A stretch of DNA of 64,000 nucleotides from Adlercreutzia faecimuris (GTDB taxonomy: Bacteria > Actinomycetota > Coriobacteriia > Coriobacteriales > Eggerthellaceae). Position numbers and translations under genes: made by a program. The notes under the pieces were generated by a model. It saw only the letters and a program-made list of their open reading frames with translations, was not told where the DNA came from and ran no database searches. Of the stretch, positions 51,361-59,720 are shown piece after piece. Location: contig NZ_JAJMLW010000001.1 in NCBI RefSeq assembly GCF_022669055.1, positions 868,001-932,000 of the forward strand, given 5' to 3'. The number at the start of each line of letters is the position of its first letter. Position 1 is the first letter of the stretch.

Positions 51361-51400
51361 TGGCGAAAAAACGCCGGGGGGGGGGGCTCTCACCAGCCGT
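51361..51400 (+). repeat. G11 homopolymer in the leader of the second MFS gene
   Basis: ACGCC is followed by eleven G (51376-51386) and CTCTC. It lies about 55 nt before the MFS start at 51441. The hairpin-like context CCCCCCGGCGTCGCCGCG lies just before. Such a run is prone to slippage and could alter expression. Confidence 0.65.
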
Positions 51401-51440
51401 CCATCCCGGGCGGCACCGGCAATCAACTAGGGGGAAAGTG

Positions 51441-52748
51441 ATGGCCATCATCCGCGACGGCAAGCTGCTGGGCAAGTACCACTATGCTTTCGTCATCATG
51501 TTCTGCTGCTGCCTGGTTCAGGCGTTCGGCATGGGACTCATCCTGAACTGCGGCAGCCTGTTCTACGTCCCGGTCTGCGAGGACATGGGGTTCCTCCGAT
51601 CCGAGATATCGACTTACATGACCGGCTACTTCATCGGCACCACGCTCGTGACGCCGCTGGCCGGCAAGATCCTCACCAAGTACAACATCCGCGTGGTGAT
51701 GAGCATCGCCATCACCATCCTGTCCGCCGCGGTCGCCTCCATGGCGCTGGGCGGCGTGATACTCCACTGGCAGATCGCCGGCTTCTTCGTGGGAGCCGCC
51801 GGATCCTGCATCTTCGTGCTGCCCTCGGCCACGCTGGTCGGCAACTGGTTCATCAAGCGCCGCGGCTTCATCTACGGCATCGTGATGGCCTGCTCCAGCA
51901 TATCGGCAGCCATATTCTCGCAGGTGATAAGCCTGATAATCCTGAACATCGGATGGCGCGCAGCCTACGCGTTCGTGGGCATCGCCGCCTTTGCGGTCAT
52001 ATTCCCGGCCGTGCAGTTCCTGCGCAAGAAGCCCACCGACATCGGCACGGTGCCCTACGGCTACGTGGCGGCCGACGAGGAGGAGGGCGCGCTGCCCAAC
52101 ATGCGCGGCGTGTCCGTCCGGCGCGCGGTGGTGTGCATCGCGTTCTGGTGCCTGTTCATCTTCGCCGGCATCGCGTCGTTCATCCACGGCGGCATCGAGC
52201 AGCACATGCCCGGCTACATCGAGTCCATCGGGTTCACCGCGTCCTTCGCCGCCTTCATCGTGTCGGCGCAGTCCGTGGGCTCGGTGTTCGACAAGTTCCT
52301 GATGGGCTGGCTCAACGACAAGATCGGCGTGCAGCGCACCACCATGATCGAGCTGGTGGTCATCGCGCTCGGCATCATCGGGTTCATCACGCTGCACAAC
52401 CCGGCGCTGCTGGCGCTGTCGGCCATCATGTTCGGCGTGCAGGACTCGCTCATGTCGGTGAGCCTGCCGCTGCTCATCCGCGAGATCTTCGGGTCGCGCA
52501 ACTACACGCAGATCCACGCGTGGATCCGCACGGGCGTGGGCATCTTCGGGTCGTTCTCCGGCGTGGTGGTGGGCATGTCCTACGACTCGCTGGGCAGCTT
52601 CGTGCCGGCGTTCGTGATACTCATCGGCACGTGCGTGCTCGCCATGGGGTGCGTCGCGCTGGCCTACTGGGACAAGCGCAAGCTGGTGTGGACCACCGAC
52701 GACGGCACCGTGGTCGACAAGGACGCGCACGTCAGCCCGCGCGCGTAG
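51441..52748 (+). CDS. MFS transporter, OFA/monocarboxylate-like
   Basis: A 435-residue, 12-helix carrier. YHYAFVIMFCCCLVQAFGMG is TM1, and the segments VPVCEDMGFLRSEISTYMTG, GNWFIKRRGFIYGI and WLNDKIGVQRTTM place it near the oxalate-formate/monocarboxylate antiporter group. ATG 51441 follows AGGGGGAAAG. It is not closely similar to the MFS protein at 49851, so two different anions may be handled. A Met-Cys zinc-ribbon gene follows. Confidence 0.88.
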   Translation: MAIIRDGKLLGKYHYAFVIMFCCCLVQAFGMGLILNCGSLFYVPVCEDMGFLRSEISTYMTGYFIGTTLVTPLAGKILTKYNIRVVMSIAITILSAAVASMALGGVILHWQIAGFFVGAAGSCIFVLPSATLVGNWFIKRRGFIYGIVMACSSISAAIFSQVISLIILNIGWRAAYAFVGIAAFAVIFPAVQFLRKKPTDIGTVPYGYVAADEEEGALPNMRGVSVRRAVVCIAFWCLFIFAGIASFIHGGIEQHMPGYIESIGFTASFAAFIVSAQSVGSVFDKFLMGWLNDKIGVQRTTMIELVVIALGIIGFITLHNPALLALSAIMFGVQDSLMSVSLPLLIREIFGSRNYTQIHAWIRTGVGIFGSFSGVVVGMSYDSLGSFVPAFVILIGTCVLAMGCVALAYWDKRKLVWTTDDGTVVDKDAHVSPRA

Positions 52749-52829
52749 GCGGGGAAGGCAGCGCCCGCCGTCGCGTGACGCGGGCAGGTGGAAGGCGAGG
52801 GGCCGCGGGGCCCCGCGAGAGGAGTGGCC

Positions 52830-53105
52830 ATGTGCTATCCGTGCTCCCATTGCGGGGCGTGCAAGGTGAAGCTCGACCCGGGCGTGTGCCCGCTGTGCAA
52901 GGAGCCGGTGCCGGCCGGGGCCGAGCGGTGCCCGGCCTGCGGCTTCGCGATTCCGCTGCCGCCCGGGCAGGTGGCGCCCGCGCCGCCCGCGGACGCCGGC
53001 ACCGTCGAGTACGAGCCCGCCGTCGCGCCCGCCGACCTGCCCCGCGCCGAGGAGTTCGGCGTGGTGGGCAGCTGGCCCGTGCCCGCAAGCCGCCCCCAGC
53101 TGTAG
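52830..53105 (+). CDS. Met-Cys zinc-ribbon protein (3 of 4)
   Basis: A 91-residue protein. MCYPCSHCGACKVKLDPGVC gives Cys at 2, 5, 8, 11 and 20; CPLC and CPAC follow, so two metal sites are possible. A Pro/Ala-rich linker and a C-terminal stretch (EEFGVVGSWPVP) end it. GAGAGGAG is the ribosome site. It follows the MFS gene on the same strand and is convergent with the PucR regulator. Same design as the proteins at 44482, 45065 and 57555. Confidence 0.78.
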   Translation: MCYPCSHCGACKVKLDPGVCPLCKEPVPAGAERCPACGFAIPLPPGQVAPAPPADAGTVEYEPAVAPADLPRAEEFGVVGSWPVPASRPQL

Positions 53106-53124
53106 GGGGCGCCGCCTCGCGCCG

Positions 53125-54693
53125 CTAGCCCAGCAGCACCTCGGCGGCCCGCAGGCTCTGCTCGAGGGCGGGGGCGGTGAGGCTGGCGCCGAAGCGCTCC
53201 TCGAGCGCCCGCAGGCGGTTGGCCACCGTGTTGCGGTGGACGCCGAGGGCGCGGGCGGTGTCGGCCGTGCGGCAGTGGTGCTCGTAGAGGCAGGCCAGGA
53301 AGTCGGCGTCGCCGCGCGCGCCGCCCCCGCCGCGCAGAAACCCGATGATGCTGCCCCGCGCCGCCGCCTCGAGCGCCCCGGTCGAGGGGCGGTTGCGGCC
53401 GAGGGCGTAGGGCAGGAAGCTCAGCTCGAAGTGGCGCAGCGCCGGCCGCCCCTCCGCGAGGGGCGCCTCCGTCCCCAGCACGCGCGCCGCCACCGCCTGC
53501 TCGAGGGCCAGCGGCAGGCGCGCCAGCCCGCCGACGATGCCCGACGCCGCCAGCACGTAGCCGTCGCTTCGCGCCAGGGGCGCCAGGGCGGCCTCGATGC
53601 GCGCGTCGTCGAGCCAGGGGCTGTCGGGCCGCCGCGGCGTCACCACGAAGATGCGATCCTCGTGGGGCAGCACCGGGCAGTCGGGCAGCCGCGACGCGAT
53701 GCGCCGGGCGCTCCACGTCACGGCCGTCTCGGCCCCGTCGGCGGGGGAGAGCTCGTAGAGCCGCAGGGGCGCGTCGGCGTCGATGCGGAGCCGTCGCGCC
53801 TGCTGGGCGATGAGGCGCGTGTCGGACACGTTGCCGCGCAGCACGTCGAGCAGAAACGCCGCCGACTTCTCGAACGTGCGCTCCCGCAGCGTGTCGAAGC
53901 GGCGGATGTGCTGCTGGATGTGGCGCGCCAGGATGTCGAAGCGCGCCAGGAGCCCCGGCGTGAAGGGCGTGCGGTGGCAGGTCATCACCATCTGCATGTA
54001 GTAGGAGCGGTTCACGCGGAACACGTAGTTGATGAACGGGTACTTCTTCCCCTCGGGGGGCTCGTGGTACTCGCTCTTGCGCTGCCGCTTCCACCGCTCC
54101 ATGGCGCGGGTCGCCTTGAACCGCGCGACCGCCTCCTCGTCGTGGTAGCCGCGCTCGATGAACGCGGTGACGGTGGGGTCGTCCAGCACGATGCCGCGGG
54201 TGTAGGCGATGAGCCGAAACGACGAGTCCGAGATGTTGACGAAGTTGCCGAGCGCCGCCTCGCTGGCGGTGAGGAAGTCCTGCAGCTCGCCCTCGGCCAG
54301 GGCGATCTGGTCGAGGGAGCGCTCCCATTCCATGACCTCGAGCACGCAGGCCTGCAGCCGCTGGGCGAAGGCCAAAGGCGAGAGCGCCGTCTCGACCGCC
54401 ACCACGTTGCGGCCCAGGTGCGCCAGCGTGGCGGCGTCGGCGTCCTCGCAGGGGAGGAAGGTGAGGCAGCGGCGGTCCTCGGCCGGGTCGAAGGCGCCCG
54501 AGGCCGCGCGCACCACCGCGCGCCCCGCGTCGCCGTCCGCGGGCCCGTCGTCGTCCGCAGCCGCGCCCGCGCCTGCGGCCGCGCCGTCGTCCCACAGGTC
54601 GACCCAGGCGACCGCGCCCACGGTGAGCTGCCGGTAGGCGATGGTGGACGACGCCTCCGCGACGCAGTCCATCAGGATGGGCAGGGGGACCAC
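53125..54693 (-). CDS. PucR/CdaR-type transcriptional regulator
   Basis: A 522-residue regulator. The C-terminal HTH of the PucR/CdaR group is HHCRTADTARALGVHRNTVA with NRLRALEERFG. The middle part is helical (YYMQMVMTCHRTPF, ERTFEKSAAFLLDVLRG) and the N-terminal 150 residues are a possible ligand-binding domain. GTG 54693 follows GAGAGGAGG. It is divergent from the corrinoid methyltransferase operon at 54838, its most likely target. The 144-bp gap holds direct words AGGCTTAA and AGGCCTAA, possible sites. Confidence 0.88.
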   Translation of the reverse strand: MVPLPILMDCVAEASSTIAYRQLTVGAVAWVDLWDDGAAAGAGAAADDDGPADGDAGRAVVRAASGAFDPAEDRRCLTFLPCEDADAATLAHLGRNVVAVETALSPLAFAQRLQACVLEVMEWERSLDQIALAEGELQDFLTASEAALGNFVNISDSSFRLIAYTRGIVLDDPTVTAFIERGYHDEEAVARFKATRAMERWKRQRKSEYHEPPEGKKYPFINYVFRVNRSYYMQMVMTCHRTPFTPGLLARFDILARHIQQHIRRFDTLRERTFEKSAAFLLDVLRGNVSDTRLIAQQARRLRIDADAPLRLYELSPADGAETAVTWSARRIASRLPDCPVLPHEDRIFVVTPRRPDSPWLDDARIEAALAPLARSDGYVLAASGIVGGLARLPLALEQAVAARVLGTEAPLAEGRPALRHFELSFLPYALGRNRPSTGALEAAARGSIIGFLRGGGGARGDADFLACLYEHHCRTADTARALGVHRNTVANRLRALEERFGASLTAPALEQSLRAAEVLLG

Positions 54694-54837
54694 GGGCGGC
54701 CTCCTCTCGTTAGTCAGTAGGCAAGAGGCTTAACTTTCGGCCATCATATTGTGCATAAGGCCTAATTCATTATAGCGTGTCGCTTCCTATCATGAGACCC
54801 GTGGAAAGCAGTGTCCGGGACGGGAGAAGGGGGCGTC
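54694..54837. promoter_or_regulatory. Divergent control region, PucR regulator and corrinoid operon
   Basis: AT-rich for this genome. AGAGGCTTAAC (about 54725) and ATAAGGCCTAAT (about 54756) are imperfect repeats 31 bp apart. CATTATAGCG near 54768 is a possible -10 region for the methyltransferase operon. Confidence 0.45.
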
Positions 54838-55830
54838 ATGCTCACGAAGCGGGAGAACTTCATCGAGTGCATCACCGGGGGAAGCCCCGATCGGTTCGTC
54901 AACCAGTACGAGGCCCTGGCCATGATCGCGCCGAGTCCCTTGAGCGACAAGTCGCACCTGGCCAGCGACGGCTACCTCATCGACGCGTGGGGCTGCTACC
55001 AGGGCAAGGTGGCCGGCGAGCCCGGCTTCTTCCCCTTCCACGACCTCGAGCACCGCGTCATCACCGACATCTGCGACTGGCGCAGCCAGGTGAAGGTGCC
55101 GGGCGACCCCGACATCCCCGAGTTCTGGGAGCCCTTCGCCAAGCAGGCCGAGGAGGTCGACCGCACCGAGCAGCTCGTGTGCAGCGCGGTGATGCCGGGC
55201 ATCTTCGAGCGCTGCCACCACCTGGGCGAGATCACCGAGACGCTTATGAACTTCTACGAGGAGCCCGAGGCCATGCACGAGCTCATCGACGAGATCGTGG
55301 CGTGGGAGCTGCGCCTGGCCGACGCGCACCTCAAGTACCTCAAGCCCGAGGTGCTGTTCCACCACGACGACTGGGGCACCCAGATATCCACCTTCATGTC
55401 GCCCGACATGTTCGAGGAGTTCTTCCTCGAGCCCTACAAGACGGTCTACGGCTACTGGAAGGACCACGGCGTGAAGTACGTGATCCACCACTCCGACAGC
55501 TTCGGCGAGACGCTCGTGCCCTACATGATCGACATGGGCGTGGACGTGTGGCAGGGCGTCATCAGCTCGACCAACGACATCCCCAAGCTGGTGGATCAGT
55601 ACGGCGGGCAGATCTCGTTCATGGGCGGCGTGGAGTCGCAGCTCATCGACAAGCCCGACTGGACGCCCGAGGAGGTCGCGGCCGAGGTCGAGCGCGCGCT
55701 GACGTCGGTCGACCGCACGCGGTACTTCATCCCGTCGCTCACGTCCGGCCTCAACAACAGCGGGTACCCGGGCGTGTACCAGGCGGTCACCGACGAGATA
55801 GCGAAGCTGAGCCCGCGGTTCTTCGGCTAG
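54838..55830 (+). CDS. UroD-family corrinoid methyltransferase 1
   Basis: A 330-residue protein of the uroporphyrinogen-decarboxylase/MtaA superfamily. KRENFIECITGGSPDRF is the usual first helix, PEVLFHHDDWGTQ and VIHHSDSFGETL hold His residues suited for zinc, and WQGVISSTNDIPKLVDQYGG and PGVYQAVTDEIAKL end the barrel. ATG 54838 follows GGAGAAGGGGG. With its paralogue and the corrinoid protein downstream it forms a methyl-transfer module: one enzyme would take methyl from a methylated substrate, the other pass it to an acceptor. The substrate is unknown. It is not HemE, since the heme-pathway context is absent. Confidence 0.88.
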   Translation: MLTKRENFIECITGGSPDRFVNQYEALAMIAPSPLSDKSHLASDGYLIDAWGCYQGKVAGEPGFFPFHDLEHRVITDICDWRSQVKVPGDPDIPEFWEPFAKQAEEVDRTEQLVCSAVMPGIFERCHHLGEITETLMNFYEEPEAMHELIDEIVAWELRLADAHLKYLKPEVLFHHDDWGTQISTFMSPDMFEEFFLEPYKTVYGYWKDHGVKYVIHHSDSFGETLVPYMIDMGVDVWQGVISSTNDIPKLVDQYGGQISFMGGVESQLIDKPDWTPEEVAAEVERALTSVDRTRYFIPSLTSGLNNSGYPGVYQAVTDEIAKLSPRFFG

Positions 55831-55872
55831 GCCGGGCGGGTTGGACGCAGGAAAGGGAGAAGGAGGAACGGC

Positions 55873-56862
55873 ATGGAGATGACCCCGCGCGAGAACATGA
55901 TGGCCATCCTGGAGGGCAGGCAGCCGGAGTACTACGGCGACTTCCAGTGGGCCGTCAAGCTGATGATGGACCCCGTCTGGAAGAGCGACTCGATGCCCAA
56001 GGACGGCCTCGAGCACAAGGACTCCTGGGGCACCGTCTGCGTGAACCCCGTCGGCGGCGCCGGCAAGCACCCGGTCATCACGCCGGAGAACGCGGTGGTG
56101 ACCGACATCGAGAAGTGGCGCGAGCAGCTGGTCATCCCGTCGCTTGACGACAAGGACTGGTCGGACGCCGCGGCGAAGGCGGCGGCGGTGGATCGCAGCC
56201 AGTACTTCGTCGAGTACTTCTGCGCCCAGGGCCTGTTCGAGCGCTCGCACTTCCTCATGGGCATGGAGGAGGCCTTCTGCGCCTACCTCGAGGAGCCCGA
56301 GGCCATGTACGAGATGCTCACGGCCATCGCCGACTACAAGAAGCGGCTCATCAAGGAGGCCGCCTTCCACCTCAAGCCCGACGTGATCTTCTTCCAGGAC
56401 GACTGGGGCTCCAAGCAGAACCTGTTCCTCCCGCCGGACGTGTGGCGCGAGATGATCAAGCCGCTGCAGACCGAGATCGCCCAGGTCATCCACGAGTGCG
56501 GCATGATCTACGTCCACCACGCCGACTGCATCTGCGAGCCCATCGTCGAGGACATGGCCGAGATCGGCATCGACATCTGGCAGGGCGTCATCCCGCAGAA
56601 CGACATCCTGTCGATCCAGGAGCGCCTGGGCGGGCGCATGGCCCTCATCGGCGGCATCGACGGCCCGGCCATCGACGACGTGGACACGACCGACGCCGAG
56701 ATCATGGCCGAGGTGCACCGCTGCGTCGACACGTACTGCCCGGCCGGGCGGTTCTTCCCGGGCGCGCCGGCGCACCTGCTGCGCGACCCCAACGAGCACC
56801 TGGTGGAGGCCGACCTGCGCGTCTACGGCGCGCAGTGGGCCCGTGAGCATCCCATCCGCTGA
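55873..56862 (+). CDS. UroD-family corrinoid methyltransferase 2
   Basis: A 329-residue paralogue of the preceding protein. TPRENMMAILEGRQPEYYGD starts the fold; DVIFFQDDWGSKQNLFLPP and MIYVHHADCICEPI hold the presumed zinc ligands (His, His, Cys). IDIWQGVIPQNDI aligns with the block in the first copy. ATG 55873 follows GGGAGAAGGAGG. In family members the metal activates a thiol or substrate for methyl transfer to or from Co(I) cobamide. Which of the two acts on substrate and which on acceptor cannot be told. Confidence 0.88.
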   Translation: MEMTPRENMMAILEGRQPEYYGDFQWAVKLMMDPVWKSDSMPKDGLEHKDSWGTVCVNPVGGAGKHPVITPENAVVTDIEKWREQLVIPSLDDKDWSDAAAKAAAVDRSQYFVEYFCAQGLFERSHFLMGMEEAFCAYLEEPEAMYEMLTAIADYKKRLIKEAAFHLKPDVIFFQDDWGSKQNLFLPPDVWREMIKPLQTEIAQVIHECGMIYVHHADCICEPIVEDMAEIGIDIWQGVIPQNDILSIQERLGGRMALIGGIDGPAIDDVDTTDAEIMAEVHRCVDTYCPAGRFFPGAPAHLLRDPNEHLVEADLRVYGAQWAREHPIR

Positions 56863-56906
56863 GAGGCGAAGACCCCGTAGACGACCCTGAGAGAAAGGAA
56901 CCCATC

Positions 56907-57545
56907 ATGACCATCCTCGACGACATCTCCTCGGCGGTGCAGCGCGGCAAGCGCAAGGAGGTCGCGCCGCTCGTGCAGCAGGCGCTCGACGAGGGGCTCG
57001 ACCCCGTCGCCATCCTGAACGACGGCCTCGTGCCCGCCATGTCCGTGATCGGCGAGAAGTTCAGCGCCGGCGAGGCCTTCGTGCCCGAGATGCTCGTGGC
57101 CGCCCGCGCCATGGCCGCCGGCACCGAGGTCCTGAAGCCCCGCCTGGCCGAAGCGGGCGCCGAGCCGCTCGGCAAGGCCGTCATCGGCACCGTGCGCGGC
57201 GACATGCACGACATCGGCAAGAACCTCGTGCGCATGATGATCGAGTCGAAGGGCTTCGAGGTGACCGACCTGGGCGTCGACGTGGCGCCCGAGCAGTTCG
57301 TGACGTTCCTGCAGGAGCACGAGGACACCGACATCGTGTGCTGCTCGGCGCTGCTCACCACCACCATGCCCGAGATCGGCGCCACCATCCGCGCCATCGA
57401 GGAGGCGGGCCTGCGCGACCGCGTGAAGGTCATGATCGGCGGGGCTCCCGTCACCCAGGCCTTCGCCGACGAGGTGGGCGCCGACGCCTACACCGTCGAC
57501 GCCGGCGCCGCGGCCGTGCGCGCCGTCGAGCTCGTGCGCGGCTAG
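56907..57545 (+). CDS. Corrinoid (B12-binding) methyl carrier protein
   Basis: A 212-residue MtaC/MtbC-like protein. Residues about 1-85 are the helical cap, with GLVPAMSVIGEKFSAGEAFV. D99-x-H101-x-x-G in RGDMHDIGKN is the cobalt-ligand motif (His lower ligand). CSALLTTTMPEIGATI and VMIGGAPVTQAFADEVGAD finish the Rossmann part. It shuttles the methyl group between the two methyltransferases. GAGAAAGGA is its ribosome site. Confidence 0.95.
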   Translation: MTILDDISSAVQRGKRKEVAPLVQQALDEGLDPVAILNDGLVPAMSVIGEKFSAGEAFVPEMLVAARAMAAGTEVLKPRLAEAGAEPLGKAVIGTVRGDMHDIGKNLVRMMIESKGFEVTDLGVDVAPEQFVTFLQEHEDTDIVCCSALLTTTMPEIGATIRAIEEAGLRDRVKVMIGGAPVTQAFADEVGADAYTVDAGAAAVRAVELVRG

Positions 57546-57554
57546 CCGCCGGTC

Positions 57555-57740
57555 ATGTGCTACCAGTGCTCGGGATGCGGGCGGTGCCTGGGGAAGGACA
57601 CCACGGCGCCGGGGGTGACGCGGTGCCCCTGCTGCCGCGCCGAGGTGCCCGAGGGGGATCGGCGCTGCCCGAAGTGCGGCGCCTTCATCCGGCCCGCGCC
57701 CGGGAGCCTGGGGCGGCGCCCGAAGCCGCCTGACGCCTGA
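57555..57740 (+). CDS. Met-Cys zinc-ribbon protein (4 of 4)
   Basis: A 61-residue protein starting 9 bp after the corrinoid gene. MCYQCSGCGRC gives Cys at 2, 5, 8 and 11, followed by CPCC and CPKCG, so it could bind two zinc ions. It ends in a short Pro/Arg tail (RRPKPPDA). It closes the methyltransferase operon and is followed by a terminator. Its MCYxCSxCG start is nearly the same as in the protein at 52830. Confidence 0.78.
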   Translation: MCYQCSGCGRCLGKDTTAPGVTRCPCCRAEVPEGDRRCPKCGAFIRPAPGSLGRRPKPPDA

Positions 57741-57754
57741 TGCCTGACGCGATG

Positions 57755-57790
57755 GAGGTCCGCCTGAGTGCGGGCCTCTTCTTCGTTGTG
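57755..57790 (+). terminator. Terminator of the corrinoid operon
   Basis: GAGGTCCGC pairs with GCGGGCCTC (one G-U pair), followed by TTCTTCGTTGT. Confidence 0.65.
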
Positions 57791-57887
57791 CCACTAAATA
57801 GGCTGATTATCTCAACTATTATAAGCCGGAATGATATTAGAATAGCGCCAAGAGAGATCTGCCAGAGGCGAGTGAGGGGAGCATGCC

Positions 57888-58778
57888 ATGGGATACGCCG
57901 GCCAGGGGAGGATCGTGCGGGGGATCGCCGCCGTGGCGGCCGCGACGGCGCTGGGGGTGCTGCTGGCGCTGGGGGTGCCCGGGGCCGCGGGGGCAGACGA
58001 GGGGCCGGCCGACGGTGGCGCCTACTACCTGGGCAGCGCCGTGAACACCGGCACCGACAACGGCTTCCAGGGCAAGCAGGCCCTGCGCAAGGGCGACCCG
58101 CACTTCGAGTGGGAGCTCGGCCGGTTCTCGGTCGACGGCTTCGCGCGCGTCGAGGAGGGCGCCGACGGCGTGCCCACCTTCATCGTGGCGCCTGGCGGCG
58201 GCGTGACCCTGCGCTTCACGCTCGACCAGGACCTGGTGGGCACGAGCCTCAACCCCGCGCTCTCCGTCAACCGCGACGAGAACGGCCGCGACGCGCAGTA
58301 CGGCGTGCCCGAGCAGGACTTCGGCCGCGGCGCGCTCATCATCTCGCGGGCGCCGGCCGACGGCGAGCCGGCCGCGCCGGAGGTGACGCTCGACTTCCTC
58401 GGCAGCCAGGCCGTGCGCGACGAGGCCGTGGCCGTGGGGACGTTCGGCGCGGGCGACTACGGCGTGGCGCTCGACTACGAGCTGCGCGAGGACGCGCTGG
58501 TGCTGCTGGGGGTGTCCGTCTTCCCGTCGTTCACCGACTACCGCATCGCCTTCGACTTCCGCGTGCGCGCCGAGGAGGGGCTGGAGCCCGGCGCCGTGAG
58601 CGCTGCGCCCGTACCCGCCGCGTCCGAGCCGGCGCCGGGCGAGGGCGCCGCGGCCGAGGATCCCGCTCCGACGGGGATGCCGCTGTGGCAGGTCATCGTC
58701 ATGGTGGCGGCCATCTCCATCGGCGGGCTCATGGTCATCCGCGGCGAGCGCGGCCCGGCCAGGCGCCGCGGGAGGTAG
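57888..58778 (+). CDS. Secreted, C-terminally membrane-anchored protein of unknown function
   Basis: A 296-residue protein. Residues 1-36 are a signal peptide (basic start, ALGVLLALGVPGAAGADE with an A-x-A-like site). The body (about 40-235) looks beta-rich and has no Cys. A Pro/Ala-rich stalk precedes one helix (about residues 266-285, LWQVIVMVAAISIGGLMVI) and a basic end. This is the layout of an anchored cell-surface domain. No family is recognised. It stands alone after an AT-rich promoter region (57790-57880). Confidence 0.8.
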   Translation: MGYAGQGRIVRGIAAVAAATALGVLLALGVPGAAGADEGPADGGAYYLGSAVNTGTDNGFQGKQALRKGDPHFEWELGRFSVDGFARVEEGADGVPTFIVAPGGGVTLRFTLDQDLVGTSLNPALSVNRDENGRDAQYGVPEQDFGRGALIISRAPADGEPAAPEVTLDFLGSQAVRDEAVAVGTFGAGDYGVALDYELREDALVLLGVSVFPSFTDYRIAFDFRVRAEEGLEPGAVSAAPVPAASEPAPGEGAAAEDPAPTGMPLWQVIVMVAAISIGGLMVIRGERGPARRRGR

Positions 58779-58904
58779 GGCCGGCGGCGCGGGCGCCGGC
58801 GCCCAGGGCGGGACGCCCGGAGCGGGGCGCCCGGGGCGGGGCGTCTGGGGCGAGGTGCCCGGGCGTGGTGCCCGGGGCGAACCGCGGCTTCCCGGCCTCT
58901 TGCT
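58779..58904. other. GC-rich spacer with GGGCGCCCGGGGC-like repeats
   Basis: Words such as GGGCGGGACGCCCGGAG and GGGGCGCCCGGGGC repeat about every 15-18 bp. No gene is seen. It leads into element D. Confidence 0.4.
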
Positions 58905-59051
58905 GCAAATTCGCGCGGTTATGCACTCTCTTCTAGGCCTCGGAGGCTGATGGCCGCCGCCGGCTTTCTCGCGACCTGGCCTTTTCGCGAGCTGGAGGAG
59001 CTTTGCGCTCCACGTGGCGAGTTTCGCGGGTGCAAAACCGCGCGAATTTGC
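58905..59051 (-). repeat. Inverted-repeat hairpin element D (CCAGGT-core family)
   Basis: The arms 58905-58926 and 59030-59051 match at 21 of 22 bases (GCAAATTCGCGCGGTTWTGC plus AC). The core GACCTGGC is at 58973-58980, pointing to the minus strand. The arms equal those of element C, 52 kb away, while the interior differs. It lies between convergent genes. Confidence 0.88.
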
Positions 59052-59093
59052 GTTTTCGGGGCGAAAAACGATGACGGGCCTCGCGCGGCGCGC

Positions 59094-59624
59094 CTAGACG
59101 AGGGCGCAGCTGGTGTAGGCGATGGTGCCCCGGCCATGGTTGTAGGGGGTGCCCGCCGCGACGCAGACGTCGGAGACGAGCAGGCCGGCGGCCTCCATGG
59201 ACGTGAGGGCGCGCCCGGGCTGGCGGCAGGGCTCATCGGGGCAGGTGCACGCGGGGCAGAGGGTGCAGGTGCCCGCGCCCAGCAAGAGCGCGTCCGGCGC
59301 GACCGCGCGCGCTCGCTCGGCGAAGGCGCTGAAGCGGCGCTTGTGCAAGGCCTCGGCTTCCATCATGCCCTCGAAGTCGAACTCGTCCTCGAGCTCCCAG
59401 ACGGTCTGGACCACCAGGCAGCGGCCGCGCGCGGCGATGAGGGCGGCGAACTCGTCCAGGTCGCCGCAGGCCGGCGGGCAGCGCCAGTTGCGCCCGTAGG
59501 CCTGGCAGCGGTCGGCCGCGCACATGTCGCGCACCTCCGGGCGCACGCGCAGCTCGGTGGCGTCGGCTATGCCCGTGGCCTCGAAGCCGGCCTCGAGGGC
59601 GATGGCTCGCAACTGGTCGATCAT
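59094..59624 (-). CDS. DUF2284-like Cys-rich metal-binding protein
   Basis: A 176-residue protein with a family-like pattern: CAADRCQAYGRNWRCPPACG near residue 35 and the Cys-dense CTLCPACTCPDEPCRQPGRA near residue 118. These can bind an iron-sulfur cluster or other metals. It lies 97 bp before (downstream coupling on the minus strand of) the corrinoid activator gene, in line with its being part of the corrinoid system, which is inference. Function is not established. Confidence 0.8.
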   Translation of the reverse strand: MIDQLRAIALEAGFEATGIADATELRVRPEVRDMCAADRCQAYGRNWRCPPACGDLDEFAALIAARGRCLVVQTVWELEDEFDFEGMMEAEALHKRRFSAFAERARAVAPDALLLGAGTCTLCPACTCPDEPCRQPGRALTSMEAAGLLVSDVCVAAGTPYNHGRGTIAYTSCALV

Positions 59625-59720
59625 GGCGGCTCCTTTGCTCGGGACGTCGCGCCGCGTGCGGGCGGGTGGGCGACGCGGCGTGCGGGTGGTCGGCGGGCGC
59701 CCTCCCGGCGCCCGCGCTGC

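Noticed and set aside
51300-51440. Upstream extension of the second MFS protein
   Set aside because: The extra residues are Arg-rich, include the G11 run and lie before a good ribosome site at 51430.
54838-56862. HemE (uroporphyrinogen decarboxylase of heme synthesis)
   Set aside because: Two tandem copies lie directly before a corrinoid carrier protein and lack the heme-gene context; the methyltransferase branch of the superfamily fits better.
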